Shown here: positions 15,307-22,533 of the stretch, piece by piece
How positions within the stretch are numbered: the stretch's first letter is position 1
How the letters are laid out: each line of letters begins with the position of its first letter
Assembly: GCA_016713925.1 (NCBI GenBank)
Contig: JADJOH010000003.1
Coordinates: forward strand, 1-22,533
DNA: 22,533 nt
DNA from: Bacteroidota bacterium
GTDB lineage: Bacteria; Bacteroidota; Bacteroidia; AKYH767-A; OLB10
Direction: 5' to 3'
Program-made: the position numbers and the translations under genes
The notes under the pieces: generated by a model
What the model saw: only the letters and a program-made list of their open reading frames with translations
The model's database searches: none
What the model was told of the DNA's origin: nothing

Positions 15307-16522
15307 TTAAACCACTTCTGCTACAGTGAAAGTACTTCCACCAACAAAGATCAAATCCTTATTTGATGCTTCATTTTTTGCAGCGCTAAGTGCAGCATTG
15401 ACACTCGAATAGGTCAAACCTTTCAACCCGGAACGTTCTGCCATCTCTCGCAAAACCTCGACATTTAATCCTCTCGGAATATCCGCCTTGCAAAAATAAT
15501 AGGTAGCATCAACAGGTAACTGCTCTAGCATTTACTGAGGTCCTTGTCTTCAACGACCCCGAGAACAAAATGTAAGCGTTGATAAGATAGACTTTCAATC
15601 ATTTCCAGCACTTCCTTCCAGCCGTCTTCGTTATGGCCGGTATCGCAAATGAGCAAGGGTTGGCGTGAAAGTATCTGCCAGCGCCCTTTCAGTCCCGTAT
15701 TTCCTTTCACATCAGCCAGCCCTTTTCGGATATGCTCATCCGTTATATGTAGTTCTTCCCTGATCAGGTCCAGTGATTGAAGAACAGTAAGAATGTTTTT
15801 TAATTGATATTTTCCGGTGAGGTCGCAGGAGAGCCCTTCTAAATACAGCTGTCCGTCTTTGAAGACGTTGACATGTACTTTTTCGGCGAGTAAATCATGT
15901 TTTATTACCTCTAAACTGAAATGATCATTGGCAAAATGAATAGGAGAATTTACCTTTGATGCTTGTTGGTTAAAGACAAAATTGGTTTCGATATTGGATT
16001 CCCCAATCACCACAGGCACTCCTCTTTTAATGATACCTGCCTTTTCGCCTGCAATTTTTTCAAGTGTGTCTCCCAGCAGATTCATATGATCCATACCAAT
16101 ATTCGTGATAACGGAAATGAAGGGTGTGATAATATTGGTGGAGTCCAGTCTGCCACCCAATCCGGTTTCTATAACGGCAATATCTGTACGCATCTGTTGG
16201 AAATAGTAAAAGGCCATGATGGTGCTCATCTCAAAAAAGAAGGACTGATTTCATCGAATATTTTTTTATTTCTTGTGACAAAGTTTGCTACCCATTCCTC
16301 GCTAACCATTTCACCGTTTACACGGATACGCTCTCTGAAATCCTTGAGATGTGGAGAAGTATAAAGTCCGGTTCTGAAACCCGCCTCCTGAAGTACCGAA
16401 GCCAGCATATGGGAAGTGCTTCCTTTGCCGTTGGTCCCGGCAATATGAATACATCGAAGATTTTTTTCGGGATTCCCTATTGCACCTGCCAATGCTAACG
16501 TGTTATCCAGGTTCGGTTTATA
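15307..16522 (-). CDS. folC: Bifunctional folylpolyglutamate synthase/dihydrofolate synthase, 5' end missing, two frameshifts
   Basis: In frame from 16522 it reads YKPNLDNTLALAGAIGNPEK, then CIHIAGTNGKGSTSHMLASV, the P-loop of Mur ligase/FolC enzymes (GTNGKGS), and TSPHLKDFRERIRVNGEMV. One missing T in the run at 16233-16238 separates ISPSF from FEMSTIMAFYYF. Next are AVIETGLGGRLDSTNI and VITNIGMDHMNLLGDTL (the D-x-T-N and G-x-D-H metal/substrate motifs) and AGEKAGIIKRGVPVV. One missing A at 15531-15533 separates EDKDLSK from MLEQLPVDATYYFCKA; the end GGSTFTVAEVV is typical. FolC adds glutamates to folate and makes dihydrofolate from dihydropteroate. Family members start about 20-25 residues before YK, but here the frame upstream hits a stop within seven codons, where the lipoprotein gene begins on the other strand (see findings). 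Confidence 0.92.
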
Positions 16523-17336
16523 TGAGCCTTGCTCTTCTGATCACTTCCTGTGGAAGTAAAACAGAAAAATCTGGTAGCATTGCTTCTGAATCTGCACCAG
16601 CATCTGAAACGTACATTTCAAGTACAGGTAATAGCGCGGACAGCTCCTTATATACAGGTGCGCAGAAGATTATCCAGCAGGCTACTCTCCGGCTTCAGGT
16701 AGATTCATTGTCATCGGCTCGAAACTATCTTTCCACCATCCTGCAGAAATACAAAGCCTACATCGCCAATGAAAATGAAAATCGTCAGTCCGGAAATCAT
16801 GAAAGTACACTAGTGATCCGGGTTCCGGGACAGTTTATGGAAGCTTTGATAACCGACATCAGCAGTAAAGCGAAGTTCATCGATACTAAAGATCTCAGCA
16901 GTGAAGATATCGGAATGGAATACATGGATATTGAAGCCAGACTGAAAGCAAAGCTGGAAATGGAAAAGCGCTATTTACAACTCCTGCAACGAACAGGGAA
17001 AATCAGTGAAATGCTGGAAGTAGAACAGCAACTGGGAATTGTCAGGGGCGAGATCGAGTCCATGCAGGGAAAGCTAAAATACTTCGACAACAGGGTGGCT
17101 TATGCTACACTAACGATTAGCCTATACGAAGTCGTATCAATTATTGATTCACCCGGACTAACCTTTTTCTCCCGTGCAGCTTATTCTTTTCCAATGGACT
17201 CCAATTGATTCAGGAAGTGGTGTTATTGGCCATCAATATCTGGCCATTATTTCTTATCGTTGGAATTGTCTTTACAATTCTATTCGTGCAAAAAAAGAAA
17301 AAGGTCGAATTACCCTACACCGGAAATAGTAAATAA
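16522..17336 (+). CDS. DUF4349 lipoprotein, N-terminus apparently shortened, one frameshift
   Basis: The ATG at 16522 gives MSLALLITSCGSKTEKSGS, with lipobox ITSC, so a lipoprotein, but the part before the cysteine is only nine residues and lacks the usual basic start. The body matches DUF4349: QKIIQQATLRLQVDSLSSAR, LQKYKAYIANENENRQSGNH, STLVIRVPGQFMEALITDIS, DTKDLSSEDIGMEYMDIEAR, a coiled coil (KLEMEKRYLQLLQRTGKISE, MLEVEQQLGIVRGEIESMQG) and YFDNRVAYATLTISLYE. A shift near 17190 joins FFSRAAYSF to NGLQLIQEVVLLAINIWPLF and LIVGIVFTILFVQKKKK, the expected carboxyl-terminal membrane helix with basic tail, ending at 17336. An alternative reading with 5' extension to 16480 runs antisense through folC and has no signal peptide, so it was not used. 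The role of DUF4349 proteins is unknown. Confidence 0.85.
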
Positions 17337-17452
17337 CCTTGAGTATTTCAGAAATAGATTTCATTAAGGGTTTAAACTCATCCTTCCCAGGATATGATTC
17401 CAACTGTAAAATGTTTGCTAAGGAAATAGTATCTTATCTTTAAACCATGTCC

Positions 17453-18603
17453 TTACAACCGCAAATACCTGTTTATTACTGCCCGAAGAAAAGGCGCATG
17501 CGGAAACCGATTGATAATTCGTAATTCTTCCCACAAAGAGGTTTCTTCATCCAGAAAACGGAAGATATCCGTCACTTTATTCTTGCTGTACATCGATGTA
17601 AATATCTCCTCACCTCTTTCATTCTGATGAAACAAAACATCGAGAAAAATACGATCATAAAACCGGAATCGGGGTTTCGTTAAGGTAAACGATGGCGATT
17701 GGCCACTCTTGATGGCAGCTACCATGCGTTCAGCATACTTCTTACCATTGTAGAAAGAATAACCCGAAGAAGGCTTCACCCACCCTCCGGCAGTGCCGAT
17801 CTTTGTAATCCTTTGCGTATGCTGTTCGTGAAATGGAAAATCACTCATGGGAATAATACCCATCTCCGTTTCTGTAATGGTATATTTTCCGATGCCCGGA
17901 ATGGCAGACATATACTTCTTCAAAATTTCATCATACTCTTCTTCTCTGATTAAATCCGGAGTAAACAATGTGAACTCCACTAAGGCCCGGTGAGGAGTGG
18001 ATGGTAGCACATAAATGAAACTGCTGGTTCCCGCTTTTCGCAGCCTGTAATCCATCATTACAAATTGTTCAGGATGAAAGACCGGTGCTTCGCTCTCTAT
18101 CATCCATCCTTTAAAATGCTGCAGAATCTTTGTTGACTTTTTATCTGTCGCAAACGCCGGATCTATCCGACTGTCAAAAACATGTCTGGCAGAAAAGACA
18201 CCTATACCGGTCTCTACTTGTACATTTTCTCCTTCCTTTAGATGCAACACTTCAGCCTGGATCCTGGTAAAATTTGAAGCTGATTCAATTTTCTGCTTTG
18301 CATAAGCATAAAAAATCGCCTGAACGAAGCATCTTATACCTATAAGGTTTTTAAATTCAACTCAATTTGAGCTGTGCTGCTCAAAAACAAACCTCTCTCC
18401 CAGCTTTTGTAAAGCAAATGATCATATCGCCCACTACCCTTCTCCCAATAGCACCAGGTATGATCGTTACTTACTTTTTCTTCCTTGTCGATGAGCAACA
18501 CTTGTTTATCCTGAAAAAAAGAATCTTCCAGCATCGACAATGCCAACTGCAATCCTGCTGCCCCTGTTCCCACAATAGCAAAATCAAATAGTTTTGGAAT
18601 CAT
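17453..18603 (-). CDS. crtY: Lycopene beta-cyclase, CrtY type (two frameshifts)
   Basis: MIPKLFDFAIVGTGAAGLQL followed by ALSML is the FAD/NAD-binding Rossmann start (GxGxxG), then VLLIDKE and NDHTWCYWE, a signature of CrtY-type lycopene cyclases (D-x-T-W-x-F/Y-W-E). Two shifts near 18320-18350 can be undone to read NLKPYRYKMLRSGDFYAYAK, the conserved Y-x-x-x-R-x-x-D-F motif. After this come HVFDSRIDPA, GWMIESEAPVFHPEQFVMMD, SFIYVLPSTPHRALVEFTLF and GGWVKPSSGYSF (family motif KPS-[TS]-G-Y). About 385 residues, normal for CrtY. It cyclises lycopene ends to beta rings, giving beta-carotene, the precursor of zeaxanthin-type pigments in Bacteroidota. No other crt gene is in the window, so the gene stands alone here. 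The stop is convergent with the DUF4349 gene, 116 bases apart. Confidence 0.92.
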
Positions 18604-18753
18604 AACTGCCGGAAGTACCTGTTTTTTTTAATTTATTGCTAATACGAAATTAATATATGATGTGAACAATCATAAAAGTACAATAGTTTCACGATTCTGA
18701 TTTCCTCTGAATAATTAATCCAAATATACCAATTATAAATCCATCTAAATACA

Positions 18754-18787
18754 AAAGCGCCCCTTGCAACGAAGCAAAGGACGCTTT
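18754..18787 (-). terminator. Intrinsic terminator after the S8 protease gene
   Basis: An inverted repeat AAAGCGCCCCTTGC / GCAAAGGACGCTTT (14-base arms, two mismatched positions that can form G-U pairs) with a short loop. It lies 15 bases after the protease stop, and on the minus strand the stem leads into TTTTG. Confidence 0.7.
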
Positions 18788-18802
18788 CGATGAATGTTCT
18801 TA

Positions 18803-21612
18803 TTAATTTTTATGAATCATACCAGACACCGATCCTTTATCGCTGATCAAACGGTAATGATAAATACCGGCACTTAATGTGGTAAAATCCATCTGTACCT
18901 GATGATCACCTGTTCTTAAAGTCCCAAGATTTTTACCGGAGACTCTTTGACCAAGGATATCATACACTTCCAATTGTATTGCAGCTGCTGACTCAAGGTA
19001 GAATGGAATAAATACCAAACCTGAAGAAGGATTCGGATAGGCGTTAGCGGTATAAATTCCGGAAACATTTGGCGTTTCCAAGCGCTGTAACAAAATTATA
19101 CTTTATCTGAGCTTGTTGAGCACTTCCTTGAATATCTGACAACTCATTACCGGCAATCAACGCAAATGCCACCACCACTGAATCGCCGGGAGTAATGGTG
19201 AAAGGTCCTGTACCTACTACATCAATAACATCATTTCCTGTACCTGCACCACCGGCAGTCGCACGTAAAGTAGAAAGTGCCTGATACTTTTCTCCATCGG
19301 TCATTCCATCAATCATATTGATCCCGCCGGCACCTCCACTGGTATTGTCAATTGCATAATGTGCAAAGCCACCATTGGTTAACAATTTAATACCCGCATA
19401 ATATCCACCCGGATCGGTACAATAAACATAGCCCATCTTATTCGCAATATCTTCATCAGCCTTATTATTCGCATAGGTCTGAATATCCCAATCCGAGAAC
19501 ACACAGCATATAGATTATTCAATGCTGTTCCTCCAGTATTGTGAATGGTATATTCAAAAATATGGAACTTCGAAAATGGCGTCGGTGTCCGAGGACATCG
19601 AACGATAATTCACATCTACATTTATGGGAGATGGATTGGTGGCATCACTGAAGGTACCATAAGTATCGAAATCCGACCATTGTCCGGGATCATTTTTTTG
19701 GATCGTAACCTGAGCTTGAAAATCACTATCAGTTAAGCCGGCTGTTGCGCCACGAACATTATCAGAAACAGAATTATTGATACCAACCATGAATCCTGTT
19801 TCATAAGTCATCGTGCCATCCGAATTATAATCAAATCCTAAACCTTCGGTTTGATCTTCTCCATTATAACAAATGCGTCCCTTACTGGAGTTCGTTGTAA
19901 ACACGTCATTGATCGTAATGTTGAGATAATCCACATTCACCGTTTGACTGTAGAATTGAAAATCATTGTAAGTACCATCCCGGAAAAGAATACGGAATTG
20001 GATCGCGGTATTCAGAGGGGCATTGGCATTTATCTTTACAACAAATGGATCAGCATTGTTATTGGTGGTGGCCATCATAGCCAGCGCTCCAACAGTAGTA
20101 CTTCCATCAATAATGGTCACATAAGGAGAAGTAGAAGTCAAAGTCACCACGAGGTTAGTGGTGGCATCCAGATAATTAATGATATCACCTGTTAAGCGCA
20201 TGGTATCATTCACAATCAGGATATCATCATTATTATCTGTAACAACGATATTATTCATGCGAATCGATGGTCCATTCACTGTTAATGCATTCAACAGATT
20301 AATTCGACCGGTACCGAGAAGATTCTGGTAACTGGCATTGGCAGAAAGTCCATAAATATTATCAGCAGTTACTCTGAGTTTTTCACCAACTTGCAAGGCG
20401 TTGAATGCCGGGAAATAGGATTTTATGATAGCGGCACAACCGGCAGCAACAGGTGAAGCCATCGAAGTACCGGACTGTGGTGCATAACTATCGTCATACT
20501 GTGCTGCAAGGATAGCCGATCCCGGAGCGCAAACGTCAACTGAAGTTCCATAATTTGAAAAACCTGATTTGCCATCACCTGATGATGTTGAAGCAATATT
20601 TAATACATTGTCAAAGGAGGCAGGATAAAATAAAGCGTATTACCATTGTTACCGGCAGCAGCTATAACCAGACTATTTTTATTAAAAGTAGCGTAGTCAA
20701 TAATATTTTGTCCGAAGGAACCTCCTCCGCCACCCCATGAACAATTTGTGATTTGACAACCCATGTCGGCAGCGTAGACGATACCTTCATAAGCTTTGGT
20801 GGAGTGCACCGGAAGCATCGGCAATCTTGACAGGAAGATAACGACAATAAAAACCGGGAGAAGAAACTCCTGTAGCATTGTCGGTAACTGCTGCAGCACA
20901 ACCAAAACAGTGAACCATGTCCACTGGCATTCACCTGTGGATTGTTATCATTTTCACCGAGATCCCATCCATTGAAATTATCTGTATACCCATCGCTATC
21001 ATCATCAATTCCATTAATAGGATCCGCATAATTGTATTTGAGGTTCGGCTCGAGATCAGGATGATCCATATCGGTACCGTATCCGTTATACCAATCACGG
21101 TATTGGAATCTCCTTTATGAATATCCCAGGCATTATATGCATCTATTTTAGTGAGATGGTATTGCCCTCCATTCTGTGGATCATTTGGATTGAACTGCGT
21201 GCGCGGAACGAATTTTGGTTCGGCATACATGAATAATCCTGTTTTCAGGAATGCATTAATCGTCTTTACCAAATCCAAATTCGCTGAAAAATGCATCTCA
21301 TAGATGAATGAGAGATCAACCAATGGCTGACCTAATTCATTCGTAGTTAATGGTGCCTGGTGACGGGAAACATTTTTAAGAGTTGTGATTGTCCAACTGC
21401 GCCATCATTTTATTGAAGGATACAGACTGAATTGCATTCTCAGTACATAAAGACCTGAACTCCGGTTTCACTCTGAAAATAATGGTGCGTGACATATAAT
21501 CTGAAGAAGTGATTCCTTCAGGTAACTTATATGCTGTATTTCCTGAAGTACCGGCCGACAGGATAAAGGGTGTTAACAGCATGATCACTGTCAACGCTAA
21601 ATGTTTTTTCAT
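18803..21612 (-). CDS. Subtilisin-like (S8) serine protease with T9SS sorting domain, many frameshifts
   Basis: The start at 21612 gives signal peptide MKKHLALTVIMLLTPFILSA, then a propeptide-like segment (RTIIFRVKPEF, QPLVDLSFIYEMHFSANLDL, MYAEPKFVPRTQFNPNDP). The catalytic domain is spread over four frames. The Asp motif is TVIGITDT, continued in another frame as TDMDHPDL (around 21065-21090). The His motif is NASGHGS, around 20918, where two added bases would restore HGSHVSGCAAAV. The oxyanion Asn is in VIAAAGNNG (about 20650), and the catalytic Ser is in SGTSMASPVAAG (about 20450-20475). After it come beta-sandwich domains (RMNNIVVTDNNDD; DFQAQVTIQKNDPGQWSDFD; DWDIQTYANNKADEDIANKM) and a T9SS tail (NAYPNPSSGLVFIPFYLES, LEVYDILGQRVSG, LSAGIYHYRLISDKG). 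The corrected product would be about 930 residues, an exported protease. At least six frameshifts are needed; all triad regions are present. Confidence 0.9.
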
Positions 21613-21717
21613 TGGATTTGTTAGGATTGTGTAGTTACGAATTTAAGACCTACGTATCAATATTAACAAGAATAATTGAAATTTTGTTTAAAATCCTTGA
21701 TTTCGTCTAATGGAAAC
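21613..21717. other. Short intergenic region upstream of the S8 protease
   Basis: 105 bases between the stop of the upstream barrel-like gene and the protease start, both on the minus strand. The best promoter-like match is TAATATTG (minus strand, about 21650-21657), one base off TAnnTTTG with no -33. Nothing else stands out. Confidence 0.25.
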
Positions 21718-22533
21718 TTAGAATTGCCACCTAATCTGTGCTTATTTCATCTTTTCCTTCTATTTCTTCACCGGATGCTGTTGGATTTGAAAGACAGATG
21801 TACTTATCTAAGCCAGATATCCATCCCCTATCAGCCTGTATCGGGTGATCAGGTAATACCTATAGCCCGTTCCAGAGTAAGCGGGTAAACTGAATGCCCC
21901 CGCCATATCCTGTTCATAGGTGTATATCCTTGAATCATAGCTTTCGTACTAAAACCGACCATCCCAGAAAAACTATATGCCTTTCCCATCGGTTTATACC
22001 GTATCTCTGGATAAACATAACCCCTCTTGCCTGCTTTCCAATTGACGAATCCCCACCCATTCACATCGCCTGAAATTCCCAGTTTTTTCCATTCATCCAC
22101 TGCACATTCACCCTAACATTATTTTTTAATTACCGGCAATGGAACTTTTTTGGATAACACTGATTCGTCCGACGGTTTCTCTTCCTGTTTATATCGGACA
22201 TAAAATCTCTGTACTTCTGTTTGGGGCATAGGCTACCTTCCGAGCCATTCCTTTTTTCCGTTTTATGGGTGATGAACTTGTAAAACGAAGCCAGGAAACC
22301 AAAATAATCGAGATATCCTGCATTTTAACACGCGTTAAGGAAATCTGCCAAGGAATTCCCGTCAGGAACCCATTTTCGGTTTGCACTTTGCTCCCTTCAC
22401 GAAGAGCATCACAACCGATACACTGATACGCTCTGTCGCATTGCGGTAATGAAGACTGATGGTCCAGCGTTGATCAGGCATAAAAGGAGTCCGGCAATTA
22501 ATGCAGGATCGCCTTGTTCCATCAGTTGCGACC
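21718..22533 (-). CDS. C-terminal part of an outer-membrane beta-barrel-like protein, frameshifted, runs off right edge
   Basis: Reading across several frames I see alternating strand-like segments: QRWTISLHYRNATERIS, then WKKLGISGDVNGWGFVNWK, GYVYPEIRYKPMGKAYSFSG, AFSLPAYSGTGYRYYLITRY followed by RLIGMDIWLR, SGEEIEGKDE and, in the last frame, QIRWQF at the stop (21718-21720). A terminal aromatic F after alternating residues is the classic BAM recognition signal of outer-membrane barrels. The closing pattern (D-x-W-L-R-Y ... G-S-G-x-x-x-I-x-G-x-x-x-S-E-I-x-x-Q-x-R) resembles the carboxyl ends of long Bacteroidota helix-hairpin-helix/ComEA-like proteins with a barrel, as I remember them, but that assignment is tentative. 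The start lies outside the window. This is among the most damaged stretches, with no open frame above about 85 codons. Confidence 0.5.

Noticed and set aside
16480..16521. 5' extension of the DUF4349 gene to an ATG at 16480
   Set aside because: The added residues (MHLPMLTCYPGSVY) are the antisense of the FolC coding sequence and contain no signal peptide; the lipobox fits a start at 16522 or a lost upstream start.
18803..21612. Calling the S8 protease a true pseudogene
   Set aside because: All triad regions and the T9SS tail are preserved in adjacent frames, and breaks are repaired by one- or two-base changes, which fits sequencing errors better than decay.

Overview
The window looks like a chromosomal segment of a Bacteroidota member, probably Chitinophagales/Sphingobacteriales-like. 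Evidence: at least five proteins carry a C-terminal type IX secretion (T9SS) type A sorting domain; a promoter in front of the tRNA matches the Bacteroidota consensus (TTTG, 20 bases, TAnnTTTG) exactly; starts are preceded by A-rich leaders rather than GGAGG; a CrtY-type lycopene cyclase and the Bacteroidota form of ExbB/ExbD/TonB are present. No phage, transposase, CRISPR array or antibiotic resistance gene was found.

Layout. 1-2728 (-): amino-terminal part of a large repetitive surface protein with five modules of about 160 residues, badly frameshifted and running off the left edge. 2932-4167 (-): a two-gene unit, a SHOCT-domain coiled-coil membrane protein followed by a polytopic membrane protein. 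4448-7280 (+): a secreted PHP-domain protein with a T9SS tail, a GNAT acetyltransferase one base after it, and a gamma-class carbonic anhydrase-like protein. 7526-9959 (-): a secreted beta-propeller/PKD protein with a T9SS tail. 10282-12253 (+): a tight exbB-exbD-tonB operon, the best preserved part of the window. 12587-13528 (-): a more AT-rich secreted protein between the tRNA-Val gene and a second copy of the last 12 bases of that tRNA. 13759-13833 (-): tRNA-Val(TAC) with its own promoter and terminator. 13983-15298 (+): a secreted protein with SprB-like repeats. 15307-16522 (-): folC. 16522-17336 (+): a DUF4349 lipoprotein, head to head with folC, both lacking their normal amino ends. 17453-18603 (-): lycopene cyclase. 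18803-21612 (-): a subtilisin-like protease with a T9SS tail. 21718-22533 (-): the carboxyl end of an outer-membrane beta-barrel-like protein running off the right edge.

How the genes fit together. Most of the window encodes the cell envelope: exported and surface-anchored T9SS cargo, the ExbB/ExbD/TonB energy-transduction module that powers TonB-dependent outer-membrane receptors, a lipoprotein, and a carotenoid enzyme. FolC (folate polyglutamylation), the GNAT protein and the carbonic anhydrase-like protein are housekeeping functions.

Sequence quality. Nearly every long gene outside 10282-12253 is broken by single-base frameshifts, many in homopolymer runs, and adding or dropping one base restores a conserved family motif in the next frame. 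I therefore read these as intact genes with sequencing indels, not decayed genes. Breaks are densest at the two ends (1-2700 and 18.8-22.5 kb). The observations most worth following are the tRNA-tail duplication around an AT-rich gene, the abrupt folC/DUF4349 junction, the 480-base repeat modules and the T9SS-exported PHP protein. I did not find a convincing undescribed multi-gene system.
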